Shown here one piece after another: positions 1 to 10,802 of a DNA stretch of 64,000 nucleotides. The stretch lies in NCBI RefSeq assembly GCF_900156155.1, contig NZ_FTMD01000003.1, positions 248,001-312,000 on the forward strand. Reading direction: 5' to 3'. Every line of letters begins with the position of its first letter. Within the stretch, counting starts at the first letter, position 1. This DNA comes from Aromatoleum tolulyticum. Lineage in GTDB: Bacteria > Pseudomonadota > Gammaproteobacteria > Burkholderiales > Rhodocyclaceae. The notes under the pieces are model-generated. The model did no database searches. It was not told the DNA's origin and worked only from the letters and a program-made list of their open reading frames with translations. The translations under genes were made by a program, and so were the position numbers.

Positions 1-304
1 CGACAACCGACGCCGATCGCGGCTGCTCGCCGAATATCCCCATCTCCCCGAAGAGCTCGCCCTGCCCCAGGATGCTGAGGATCACCTCGCGCCCATCCTC
101 GTCGCTGACGATCACCTTGAGGCTGCCGGTGAGCACGAAATACACGAAGTCGCTGCGGTCGCCTGCATGCAGCACCCCCTGGCCGCGGGGGATACGCCGC
201 ATCACTGCCGAGTGCGCCACCGCCAGCAAGGTCTCGTCGGACAACCCGTGAAACAACGGAAACGTCCTCAGAGCGGCCGTGGAAACTGCAGTAGCCTGTG
301 TCAT
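1..304 (-). CDS. Crp/Fnr-family regulator, N-terminal part (cut by window edge)
   Basis: The reading frame starts with ATG at 304 and runs off the left edge, so only about 101 residues are visible. They form a cyclic-nucleotide-binding-type beta-roll typical of Crp/Fnr regulators, with the segments LFHGLSDETL, GDRSDFVYFVLTGSLKV and GELFGEMGIFGEQPRS. The last segment resembles the phosphate-binding cassette region (GE near RS) of Crp, but cAMP binding cannot be asserted. No N-terminal cysteine cluster is seen, so it is not an Fnr-type Fe-S sensor. GGAGG stands just upstream of the ATG. It is divergent from trxB. The DNA-binding domain lies outside the window. Confidence 0.85.
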   Translation of the reverse strand, partial: MTQATAVSTAALRTFPLFHGLSDETLLAVAHSAVMRRIPRGQGVLHAGDRSDFVYFVLTGSLKVIVSDEDGREVILSILGQGELFGEMGIFGEQPRSASVV

Positions 305-374
305 GGAACCTCCGGAAACGGCAGTGCAATGAGTATCGGCGCGAGGATGGCCGACGGCGTGACATATTCCGCGC

Positions 375-380
375 ATTATA
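375..380 (-). promoter_or_regulatory. -10 element for the left-edge regulator
   Basis: A perfect TATAAT on the minus strand, about 70 bases upstream of the regulator's ATG at 304. No convincing -35 is seen, which suggests an activated promoter. Confidence 0.4.
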
Positions 381-408
381 AGCCGATTGATGCCGCCCGA
401 ATCCATAG

Positions 409-1485
<1,077 letters not shown>

Positions 1486-1489
1486 TCCC

Positions 1490-2557
1490 ATGCCGCGCCC
1501 GCCCCGCCCGGCCTCGTCCCGCCCGGCTGACCGGAGCGGGCCGTCGAAAAGTCCGTTCGACGAGCTTGCCCCGCTGCGGGGCAAGCTGCGCGAGGAGCGG
1601 GTGCTCGGTCGCCGGATCGAGCGCCCTGAAACCAGCAGCGATGCGGACAGGACTCCGGCCGCCGATGCGGACGACGCCGACAGCGGTCTGTTCCGTGCCG
1701 CGCTGCAGGATGTGAAGCCGCTGCCGCCGTCGTCACGCAGAGCCGAGCTCGAAACACCCAAACCGCCCCCCGTTCGCCGCCCGCAGGTACCGGACGCCGA
1801 AGACGCATCGCCTGCGGCTCCGCTGCGGCGGCGACCACCCCGCGACGACAGCGAGTTCTTCCGCTTCGCGATGGAAGATGTGACCCCGATCGATCACGGC
1901 AACCGCGCCGAGGTCGGCATGGATCGCCGCCGTGCGCGGCATCACGAAACACACACGCCCGCGGCACCCGGCACGCCGGGGCATGAGTTCCTGCTGCTGC
2001 CTGCAGACGCGGACAGCGCCGATCCGACCGATCTCTTCCGCTACGCGGTACGCGGCGCCAAGCCGGTCGATACGCGCAATCGCGCCGAGGTCGAAGCCCC
2101 CCGGCCCCAGCCCCACCCGATCAAGCACGTCGAGGACGAGCGCGAAGCGCTGCGAGAATCGATGGAAGCGCCGATGACGCTGGAAGACAGGCTGGAAACG
2201 GGCGAGGAGGCGGCCTTCCTGCGGCCGGGGCTACCGCGCCGCGTGCTCACCGACCTGCGCCGCGGCCGCTGGGTGCTGCAGGCCCGCCTGGACCTGCACG
2301 GCTGCAATCGCGACGAGGCACGCGAGAAACTCGCGCATTTCCTCGCCGCAAGCCTGCAGCAGGGCTGGCGCTGCGTGCGCGTGATCCACGGCAAGGGTCA
2401 CGGCTCGCCGGGCAAGCAGTCCATCCTGAAACACCTGTCGCGCGGCTGGCTCGCGCAACGCGAGGAGATCCTGGCCTTCTGCCAGGCGGGCCCGCACGAC
2501 GGCGGTTCGGGGGCCCTGCTGGTGCTGCTCAGGGCGGGCAACGCGACCCGCCCCTGA
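1490..2557 (+). CDS. Smr-domain protein with three N-terminal repeats
   Basis: 355 residues. The C-terminal part (about 265-350) is an Smr domain, related to the MutS2 C-terminus and linked to nucleic-acid nicking, with the hallmark LDLHG (267-271) and HGKGHGS (300-306). The first 210 residues are charged and proline-rich, probably disordered, and carry three copies of a motif of the type FR-A--DV-P----NRAEV at about 67-87, 123-142 and 182-201. Ordinary SmrA/SmrB-like proteins carry one such FR-A---V-PL motif before the Smr domain. The gene begins 4 bases after trxB. The substrate cannot be told from sequence. Confidence 0.85.
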   Translation: MPRPPRPASSRPADRSGPSKSPFDELAPLRGKLREERVLGRRIERPETSSDADRTPAADADDADSGLFRAALQDVKPLPPSSRRAELETPKPPPVRRPQVPDAEDASPAAPLRRRPPRDDSEFFRFAMEDVTPIDHGNRAEVGMDRRRARHHETHTPAAPGTPGHEFLLLPADADSADPTDLFRYAVRGAKPVDTRNRAEVEAPRPQPHPIKHVEDEREALRESMEAPMTLEDRLETGEEAAFLRPGLPRRVLTDLRRGRWVLQARLDLHGCNRDEAREKLAHFLAASLQQGWRCVRVIHGKGHGSPGKQSILKHLSRGWLAQREEILAFCQAGPHDGGSGALLVLLRAGNATRP

Positions 2558-2569
2558 TACCGACGCCGC

Positions 2570-4578
<2,009 letters not shown>

Positions 4579-4745
4579 GGGCGCAACTATACCGCGTCGA
4601 CCGGCATCCCGGCAGCCGGACACCCGCGCGCACGGCCATCGCGACACGGAAAACCTTCTGTTACGTTTGACTGCGCGCAGCCCGGACGACGCGCGACGGG
4701 GTGGGAACTAGAATTCAATTATCAAGTTCTCCTTCGGGTCATTCG

Positions 4746-5144
4746 ATGCTCGTCCGCTTCGCCCTCGCCCCCGCGCTTCTCGCGCTCGCTGCCTGTTCGA
4801 CCACGCCGCCCACCCCCTCCGCAACCACGGACACCGAACCAGGGGTACTCGACACGCCGGCAAGCATCGACAACCAGCAACTCGAATTCAGACTCGCCAG
4901 CGGCACCTACCGCTGCGACATGGGGCGGCGCGTCGACGTCCAGCGTTCGACCGGCGATGCCGGCCTGATCCAGATCGGATGGAGCGGCAAACGCTACCAG
5001 CTGGCGCGCAATCCGTCGCACTCGGGGCTGCCGCGCTTCGAGGACGATCGCAGCGGGCTGGTGTGGATCGATCTGCCATGGAAGAGCATCCTCCTCGACC
5101 GCGACACCAACAAGCCGCTCGCCAGCGACTGCAAGCTCGGGTAG
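4746..5144 (+). CDS. Small lipoprotein, possibly MliC-like lysozyme inhibitor
   Basis: 132 residues. It starts with a lipoprotein signal (MLVRFALAPALLALAAC) with lipobox LAAC, so the mature N-terminal Cys is residue 17. A low-complexity Thr/Pro/Ser linker follows, then a compact domain with a YRCD segment near its start and a DCKLG end. A cysteine near each end and the pattern YxC--G--V-V-R suggest the MliC / C-type lysozyme-inhibitor fold, but resemblance is weak and the call is an inference. The start at 4746 rather than 4701 was chosen because the signal peptide begins there. It is convergent with ppa. Confidence 0.7.
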   Translation: MLVRFALAPALLALAACSTTPPTPSATTDTEPGVLDTPASIDNQQLEFRLASGTYRCDMGRRVDVQRSTGDAGLIQIGWSGKRYQLARNPSHSGLPRFEDDRSGLVWIDLPWKSILLDRDTNKPLASDCKLG

Positions 5145-5158
5145 GACTTTCGCCCCCG

Positions 5159-5192
5159 AAAATGCAGATGGCCCGCTCGCGGGCGGGCCATC
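5159..5192 (-). terminator. Terminator of ppa
   Basis: A 10-bp perfect stem, GATGGCCCGC (5167-5176) paired with 5183-5192, with a 6-base loop. On the minus strand it is followed by TGCATTTT. It sits between the convergent lipoprotein gene and ppa, so it may act in both directions. Confidence 0.65.
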
Positions 5193-5216
5193 GTCATCCT
5201 GCGGACCGTTTCGGGC

Positions 5217-5747
5217 TTACTTGCCGGCAGCCTTGTTCAGGCCGTCGACGATTTCCTTCTTGGCGTCTTCGACCGAACCCCAGCCCAGCACCTTGACCCA
5301 CTTGCCCGGCTCCAGATCCTTGTAGTGCTCGAAGAAGTGCACGGTCTGCTTCATCAGCAGCTCGGGCAGGTCGTCGGTGGTCTGGACCTTGTCGTACAGC
5401 GGGGTCAGCTTGGAGACGGGAACCGCAACGACCTTCGCGTCCTGGCCCGACTCGTCTTCCATCTTCAGCACGCCGACGGGACGGCAGCGGATCACCACGC
5501 CCGGCAGCAGCGGGAAGGGCGTCACGACCAGCACATCGACCGGGTCGCCGTCACCGGCGATGGTGTGCGGAACGTAGCCGTAGTTGATCGGATAACGCAT
5601 CGAGGTGCCCATGAAGCGGTCGACGAACACTGCGCCGCTGTCCTTGTCCACTTCGAACTTGATCGGATCGGCCTGAGCCGGAATCTCGATGATGACGTTG
5701 ATGTCGTTCGGCACGTCCTTGCCGGCCTTCACCTGATCGAAACCCAT
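5217..5747 (-). CDS. ppa: Inorganic pyrophosphatase
   Basis: Soluble family I pyrophosphatase, 176 residues, the usual bacterial hexameric length. It hydrolyses PPi to phosphate and pulls biosynthetic reactions forward. Signature acidic metal-binding segment [11 protein letters not shown] (Asp cluster), plus [13 protein letters not shown] and [12 protein letters not shown] 5747 has GGGAGG at good spacing; the longer upstream frame is not conserved. The gene stands alone with its own promoter and terminator. Confidence 0.97.
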   Translation of the reverse strand: MGFDQVKAGKDVPNDINVIIEIPAQADPIKFEVDKDSGAVFVDRFMGTSMRYPINYGYVPHTIAGDGDPVDVLVVTPFPLLPGVVIRCRPVGVLKMEDESGQDAKVVAVPVSKLTPLYDKVQTTDDLPELLMKQTVHFFEHYKDLEPGKWVKVLGWGSVEDAKKEIVDGLNKAAGK

Positions 5748-5778
5748 ACTTCCCTCCCGTGAAAATTTTGTGGGGCGA

Positions 5779-5784
5779 ATTATA
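5779..5784 (-). promoter_or_regulatory. -10 element for ppa
   Basis: A perfect TATAAT on the minus strand, 31 bases upstream of the ppa ATG at 5747. The -35 is not recognisable. Confidence 0.5.
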
Positions 5785-5872
5785 TGTGGAAATGTCCTCC
5801 GCCGTCGGCGGCTTGAAACATTCCGCGACCAGAGCGGGCAGCCTCCAGCCCCGGACGTTCCACCCGGCACGA

Positions 5873-5878
5873 TATAAT
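5873..5878 (+). promoter_or_regulatory. -10 element for the TonB-like gene
   Basis: TATAAT on the plus strand about 35 bases before the ATG at 5914. No good -35 is visible. Confidence 0.45.
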
Positions 5879-5913
5879 CGCGCGCCCTGATCGCATGGAC
5901 GCCCCCGCTCCGG

Positions 5914-6723
5914 ATGCACGCACCGCCTCCCATGGCCTCGCCACCACCGCGCCGCCCGAAACATGGGCTGCGAGCGATCCATTGGGGATGGCTGGCGGCA
6001 GTCGCCGGCGCGCACGCCGCCGGACTGGTCGCGCTTTCGGGCCTGGGCGGAGAGCCACATCCGGAACTGCAACCGGCGGAAGCAACGGCGATCAGCGTCC
6101 GCCTGCTTGCGGCCGATGCTCAGCCGCGCCCCGACGCGGCCATCGCATCACCCGATCCGCACGCAGCCGCGCCCGTCCGGGAAAAGTCCGCGCCGCCACC
6201 CGCTCACACCCGTGGACGCCGAACGGAATCTCCTGCGGGCCACCCGCCTCCCGCGGAACCGCCCGCCTCTTCCGTCGGACGCGTGGCGCCCGAAGCGCAC
6301 GCGCCGCAACCCCATGAGGAGCCACGGCAACCAGGCGGGCACCCGACCGCCCCTGCGGCACCCGAACCCCCGGCGCCCGCTGGGATTGCCGCGGTCGCGC
6401 CGGCGTCTACGCCGATCGCGCCGGGTGCAGGGGCGTCCTTTCACGCACCGAGGTACGACGCCGCCTATCTCGACAACCCGACGCCGCAATACCCCAAGCT
6501 GTCGCGGCGACGCGGCGAACAGGGGAAAGTCACACTGCGTGTACGCGTGCGTGCCGACGGACGCGCGGAGGCCGTCGAAATCGCCCACAGCAGCGGACAT
6601 CCGCGACTGGACGATGCGGCACTGGAGACCGTGCAGTCATGGCGTTTCGTGCCGGCGCGCCAGGGCGAGGCGCCCATCGAAAGTTCCCTGCTGGTGCCTA
6701 TCGTCTTCCGCCTGGACGACTGA
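5914..6723 (+). CDS. TonB-family energy transducer
   Basis: 269 residues. One membrane segment near the N-terminus (about 23-45, [20 protein letters not shown]), a long Pro/Ala-rich periplasmic spacer (about 60-175), and a C-terminal TonB domain (about 180-269) with [23 protein letters not shown] and [16 protein letters not shown]. TonB transmits proton-motive force from an ExbB-ExbD complex to outer-membrane receptors. exbB and exbD lie about 48 kb away at 54-55 kb, and no receptor gene is adjacent, so its partner is unknown. ATG 5932 is an alternative start; neither has a clear ribosome site. It is convergent with copZ. Confidence 0.88.
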   Translation: MHAPPPMASPPPRRPKHGLRAIHWGWLAAVAGAHAAGLVALSGLGGEPHPELQPAEATAISVRLLAADAQPRPDAAIASPDPHAAAPVREKSAPPPAHTRGRRTESPAGHPPPAEPPASSVGRVAPEAHAPQPHEEPRQPGGHPTAPAAPEPPAPAGIAAVAPASTPIAPGAGASFHAPRYDAAYLDNPTPQYPKLSRRRGEQGKVTLRVRVRADGRAEAVEIAHSSGHPRLDDAALETVQSWRFVPARQGEAPIESSLLVPIVFRLDD

Positions 6724-6739
6724 CGCCGACAGTGCCCCG

Positions 6740-6949
6740 TCAGGCGGGACAACCGAAGCCGGCATCCTCCACTGCCGCGCGCATCGCCTCGACCGACACT
6801 TTCACCGGATCGTACTGGACCACGGCCTGAGCCGCTTCGAGCGACACCTGGGCATCGCTCACGCCGGGCAGCGCCTTGAGGACTGTCGTCACGTTGCGCA
6901 CGCACCCTCCGCAGCTCATGTCCTCGACCTTGATCGTCACTTCCGCCAT
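6740..6949 (-). CDS. copZ: Copper chaperone, heavy-metal-associated domain protein
   Basis: 69 residues forming a single HMA domain with the metal-binding motif MSCGGC (residues 11-16). Such proteins carry Cu(I) in the cytoplasm and exchange it with CopA-type ATPases. GGGAG precedes the ATG. It lies 24 bases downstream of copA on the same strand, so the two are probably co-transcribed. Another soft metal is possible, but the CopA partner argues for copper. Confidence 0.9.
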   Translation of the reverse strand: MAEVTIKVEDMSCGGCVRNVTTVLKALPGVSDAQVSLEAAQAVVQYDPVKVSVEAMRAAVEDAGFGCPA

Positions 6950-6973
6950 TTAATTTTCTCCCGAGAAATCGAC

Positions 6974-9376
6974 TCACCGATCCGGCGACCAGCGCCGCAA
7001 CAGCAGCGAATTGGTGACCACCGAAACCGAACTCATCGCCATCGCCGCCGCGGCAATCACGGGATTGAGCAGTCCCAGTGCCGCCAGCGGAATGCCCAGC
7101 ACGTTGTAGACGAAGGCGAAGAACAGATTCTGCCGGATCTTCGACAGCGTCGCCCGCGACAGCTCGATCGCGTCGGCAACCCCGTGCAGGCTGTTCCTCA
7201 CCAACGTGATATCCGCGGCCTCGACCGCGACATCGGCACCGACACCGATCGCAAACGACACGTCGGCCGCTGCCAGCGCCGGCGCGTCGTTGATGCCGTC
7301 CCCGGCCATTCCGACCCGTCCATGGCCTGCGAGCGCCTTCACTGCCGCCGCCTTGTCCCCCGGCATGACGCCCGCGCGCCAGTCCTCGATGCCCGTCTGC
7401 GCTGCAATCGCCGCGGCCGTGGCGGGGTGATCACCGGTCAGCATCACCACGCGCAGACCGCGCGCCTTGAGACGAGCCACCGCGGCGGCCGAATCGGCAC
7501 GGACGCGGTCCGCCACGCCGATGACACCGGCAAACACCCCGTCGACGCCCACGGCCACGAGGGTCATTCCTCCCGCTGCAATCCGCTCGCAGGCAGCAGC
7601 GTCCACCGCCACCTGGCGCTCATCGAGGAAAGTCGGCGCGCCGACGACCACGTCGCGACCGTCGACCCTGCCTGCGAGCCCCTTGCCCGCCACGGCCACC
7701 ACGTCCGCCGCGGCCGGCAGCGGCAGCGGCGATTCGCGCGCGGCGCGGACGATCGCCGCGGCGATCGGGTGAGCGCTCGTCGCCTCCAAGGCGCCGGCGA
7801 CCGCCAGCAACTCCTCGCGACTCCAGCCGGCCGCGGTAAGCACCGCGCTCACTTCAGGCGCCCCCTCGGTCAGCGTGCCGGTCTTGTCGACGACGAGCAC
7901 CCTGATCTTTTCGGCCAGCTCGAGCGCCTCCGCATTCTTGACCAGCATGCCCGCCCTCGCGCCCTGCCCCGTACCCACCATGATCGCCGTCGGGGTCGCC
8001 AGTCCGAGCGCACAGGGGCATGCGATCACCAGCACCGCGACGGCGCTGATCAGTGCCTGAGCGAAATCGCCCGCCAGCAACCACCATCCGCCGAAAGTGA
8101 GCGCCGCGATCGCCACGACGACCGGCACGAACACCGCCGCGACCCGGTCCGCGAGGCGCTGCACGGGCGCTTTCGAGCCCTGGGCCTGCTCGACCATGCG
8201 GATGATTCCCGCCAGCAGCGTGTGCGCTCCGACCCCGGTCGCCCGGCAACGCAACACCCCCTGACCATTCAGGGTCGCGGCAAAGATCCTGTCGCCCGGG
8301 CGCTTGTCGACCGGCATGCTTTCTCCGGTCAGCATCGCCTCATTGATCGCCGACTCTCCCGACTCGACCTCGCCATCCACCGGGACTGCGTCGCCGGGGC
8401 GCACGACGAAGCGGTCGTCTGGCAGGAGCGTCTCGACGGGAACGGAGACAATCTCGCCGTTACGTTCGACGAACGCGAGTTTCGGCTGCAGGCGCAGCAG
8501 GGCGTCCAGCGCCGCGGTCGTGCGCGCCTTCGCACGCGCTTCGAGCAGCTTACCGAGCAGGATCAGCGTGATGATCGTCGCCGACGCCTCGAAATACACG
8601 TGCAGATCGTGACGACCGAGCATCGTCACCACCGTGCTGTAGATCCACGCCATCGACGTGCCGAGTACCACCAGAACATCCATATTGGCGCCGCCGCCAC
8701 GCAGCGAGGACCAAGCGCCGCGATAGAAGCGCGCGCCGATCCAGAACTGCACCGGCGTCGCGAGCAGCAGCTGCAGCCAGCGGGGGACGAGGTCATGCGC
8801 GCCGGCCCACTGCCCGCCGAACATCAGGGGCATCTGCACCAAGAGGGGCAGGGTGAGCAGGGCCGAGATCCAGAAGCGTTGCATCTCCCGCTTCCACGCC
8901 AGCCCCTGCTGCAGGCGTTGCTGCTCGCGCGCGGCAACTCCCGTCTCTACACCCGCGAAACCCGCACGGCGCACTGCCTCGCGAATGGCTTCCGGCACGA
9001 CGAGGCCGGGTTGGTAACGCAGCGTCGCGCGCTCGGTCGCGAAATTCACCGTCGCGTCCACGCCAGGGAGCCGGTTCAGCACCTTCTCCAGCCGCGTCGC
9101 ACACGCCGCACAGGTCATGCCCGAGATGGCCAGTTCCATCGTGGCCTGCGGAACATCGAAACCCGCCTTGCGGATCGCTGCGATCACCTGTTCGGGGCCA
9201 CTGGCGGGATCCGCGAAGCTCACGCGCGCCTTTTCCGCGGCGAGGTTGACCGTGGCATCGACGCCCGGCAGCCGCTTCAGCACCTTCTCGATCCGCGCCG
9301 CGCATGCCGCACAGGTCATCCCTGAAACCGGCACTTCCAGCGTCGGGCTTTTCATCGTCGTCTCGGGAGCACTCAT
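6974..9376 (-). CDS. copA: Cu(I)-translocating P-type ATPase
   Basis: 800 residues. P1B-type ATPase that exports Cu(I) from the cytoplasm. Two N-terminal HMA domains with GMTCAAC (Cys22/Cys25 and Cys89/Cys92), eight expected membrane helices, the intramembrane CPC (ACPCALGLATP), the phosphorylation motif DKTGTLT, an actuator LTGES loop, and the hinge motif GDGINDAPALA. ATG 9376 is preceded by GGAG; Met8 is an alternative. The gene is divergent from a MerR-family regulator and shares a mer-like operator with it. A different copper ATPase, CcoI, lies at 26-28.6 kb and serves oxidase assembly. Confidence 0.95.
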   Translation of the reverse strand: MSAPETTMKSPTLEVPVSGMTCAACAARIEKVLKRLPGVDATVNLAAEKARVSFADPASGPEQVIAAIRKAGFDVPQATMELAISGMTCAACATRLEKVLNRLPGVDATVNFATERATLRYQPGLVVPEAIREAVRRAGFAGVETGVAAREQQRLQQGLAWKREMQRFWISALLTLPLLVQMPLMFGGQWAGAHDLVPRWLQLLLATPVQFWIGARFYRGAWSSLRGGGANMDVLVVLGTSMAWIYSTVVTMLGRHDLHVYFEASATIITLILLGKLLEARAKARTTAALDALLRLQPKLAFVERNGEIVSVPVETLLPDDRFVVRPGDAVPVDGEVESGESAINEAMLTGESMPVDKRPGDRIFAATLNGQGVLRCRATGVGAHTLLAGIIRMVEQAQGSKAPVQRLADRVAAVFVPVVVAIAALTFGGWWLLAGDFAQALISAVAVLVIACPCALGLATPTAIMVGTGQGARAGMLVKNAEALELAEKIRVLVVDKTGTLTEGAPEVSAVLTAAGWSREELLAVAGALEATSAHPIAAAIVRAARESPLPLPAAADVVAVAGKGLAGRVDGRDVVVGAPTFLDERQVAVDAAACERIAAGGMTLVAVGVDGVFAGVIGVADRVRADSAAAVARLKARGLRVVMLTGDHPATAAAIAAQTGIEDWRAGVMPGDKAAAVKALAGHGRVGMAGDGINDAPALAAADVSFAIGVGADVAVEAADITLVRNSLHGVADAIELSRATLSKIRQNLFFAFVYNVLGIPLAALGLLNPVIAAAAMAMSSVSVVTNSLLLRRWSPDR

Positions 9377-9462
9377 CTACACCACTCCATTCGGCACGTC
9401 CGGGATCGTCCCGGGATCCGCACATCCCGTCCGCCGATTTGCGCAACGGAACGCCTGATGGC

Positions 9463-9494
9463 AGTCTAGCCCCCGTACCTGAGTACGGAGTCAA
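9463..9494 (-). promoter_or_regulatory. mer-like MerR-family promoter/operator driving copA
   Basis: On the minus strand: -35 TTGACT (9489-9494), a 20-base spacer, and -10 TAGACT (9463-9468). The overlong spacer holds a perfect dyad CCGTAC-N4-GTACGG (9473-9488). Overlong spacers with a central dyad are the hallmark of MerR-family activation, and this dyad matches the classic mer operator core (from memory of the Tn501 sequence). It is only 4 bases from the regulator's ATG, so the regulator's ribosome site (GGAG, 9487-9490) overlaps the operator. Confidence 0.82.
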
Positions 9495-9498
9495 CTCC

Positions 9499-9954
9499 AT
9501 GAATGACCTCACGATCGGTGCGCTGGCAAAATCCGCCGGAGTCGGCGTCGAGACCGTGCGCTATTACCAGCGCCGCGGCCTGCTTCCGCCGAACGGCGCA
9601 CATAAGGGCGCGTTTCGCGTCTACGGCTACGACGAGCTCGCCCGCCTGCGTTTCATCCGCCGCGCCCAGACGCTGGGCTTCAGCCTCGACGAGGTCTCCG
9701 ACCTGCTCGCGCTCGACGAAGAGACAGACCGCGAGCGTGCGCGCGCGTTCGCCCGCGCCAAGATCGCGGACGTCGAGTCCCGCATTCGCCAACTGGAGGA
9801 GATGCGCAACGCGCTGCAGGGACTCGTGAGCTGTTGCGAACATACCGAGGCACCCGCCCCCTGCCCGATTCTCCACGCCCTCGCTAACGCTGCCGAGCCG
9901 ATGCCCGCACCGCGGGGCAAGGCTCGCGCCCGATCCGCAAGACAGGTGCCGTAA
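9499..9954 (+). CDS. MerR-family metal-responsive regulator
   Basis: 151 residues. N-terminal winged HTH (LTIGALAKSAGVGVETVRYYQRRG), a dimerisation helix, and a C-terminal metal loop with Cys112, Cys113 and Cys122 (SCCEHTEAPAPCPI). Spacing Cys113-x8-Cys122 equals the MerR Cys117-x8-Cys126 spacing and is one longer than the CueR x7 loop. The residue aligned with MerR Cys82 is Arg78, so the three-cysteine Hg(II) site is incomplete. Given divergence from copA it probably senses Cu(I) or a related ion (inference). ATG 9499 has GGAG upstream. Likely autoregulated through the shared operator. Confidence 0.9.
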   Translation: MNDLTIGALAKSAGVGVETVRYYQRRGLLPPNGAHKGAFRVYGYDELARLRFIRRAQTLGFSLDEVSDLLALDEETDRERARAFARAKIADVESRIRQLEEMRNALQGLVSCCEHTEAPAPCPILHALANAAEPMPAPRGKARARSARQVP

Positions 9955-9963
9955 CGTCGCCGC

Positions 9964-10671
9964 TCAGACCTCGCACACGACTCCGCGCCAGAGCGCGCCG
10001 CCGAGGCTGGGCGCATGGAACAGCCCGAACACGCCGAACCCCAGCACGAGCATCCCGGCGACAAAGCGCACGCGGCGATTGCGCGTGATGTCGCGGAAGC
10101 GCTTGAACACCATGCCCGCGAGCATCAGGTTCGGCAGCGTGCCGAGCCCGAAAGCCAGCATCAGCCCCGCCCCGCGCCCGGCCGAACCGGTCACCAGCGC
10201 CGTCGTCAGCACGCTGTAGACAAGGCCGCAGGGCAGGAATCCCCACAACAGCCCCAGCGGCAGGGCCTGCCCCACCGAACGGGCGGGGATGAAGCGTGCG
10301 GTGAAGGGCTGCACGCGCTTCCACAGCACCAGGCCCGCCCGCTCCACCGGCGCAAGAAGCCGGGTGAAGCCGGTCAGGTACAGCCCCAGGGCGACGAGCA
10401 TCAGGTTTGCGAGCACATACAGGCCCATCTGCACCGGCAGGACGTCCGAGAACAGCATGCCGACCGTGCCGAGAGCGCCGAGCGCCCCACCCAGCGCCGT
10501 GTAGGTCGCGATCCGGCCGAGGTTGTAGGCGAGATGCACGGGCCACTGCCGCCCGGCCCGGCCCGGCATGTTCACGGTGAGCGCGCCGACGATACCACCG
10601 CACATGCTGACGCAGTGCGTACCTCCCAGAAGGCCGATCAGGAAGGCTGCGATGTATCCGGTTTCAGGCAT
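9964..10671 (-). CDS. Sulfite exporter TauE/SafE-like (DsbD_2) membrane protein
   Basis: 235 residues with about six hydrophobic helices. It carries the paired motifs GGTHCVSMCGG (near the N-terminus) and WGFLPCGLVYS (centre), whose cysteines and glycines mark the UreH/DsbD-like SafE family. Members are often found with cbb3 oxidase or copper genes and are thought to help copper delivery or thiol chemistry (family knowledge, role not proven). ATG 10671 is preferred over an upstream TTG at 10686; neither has a clear ribosome site. It is convergent with the MerR-type gene, with 9 bases between the stops. Confidence 0.85.
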   Translation of the reverse strand: MPETGYIAAFLIGLLGGTHCVSMCGGIVGALTVNMPGRAGRQWPVHLAYNLGRIATYTALGGALGALGTVGMLFSDVLPVQMGLYVLANLMLVALGLYLTGFTRLLAPVERAGLVLWKRVQPFTARFIPARSVGQALPLGLLWGFLPCGLVYSVLTTALVTGSAGRGAGLMLAFGLGTLPNLMLAGMVFKRFRDITRNRRVRFVAGMLVLGFGVFGLFHAPSLGGALWRGVVCEV

Positions 10672-10802
10672 GGCGATAGACGGCAAGACGGGAGAAGCCC
10701 GGGATCGCGACGCGAAAAAACAAAGCGGGCGCCCGAGGACGCCCGCACTGTATCACCTTCTCCCGACCGGTACAGCCCGCGGCCGCGGGCTGCCGAAGCG
10801 GC

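Noticed and set aside
5963-9325. Very long open frame on the plus strand opposite copA
   Set aside because: It is Arg/His-rich, has no family resemblance, overlaps the TonB-like gene, and mirrors the high-GC codon pattern of copA.
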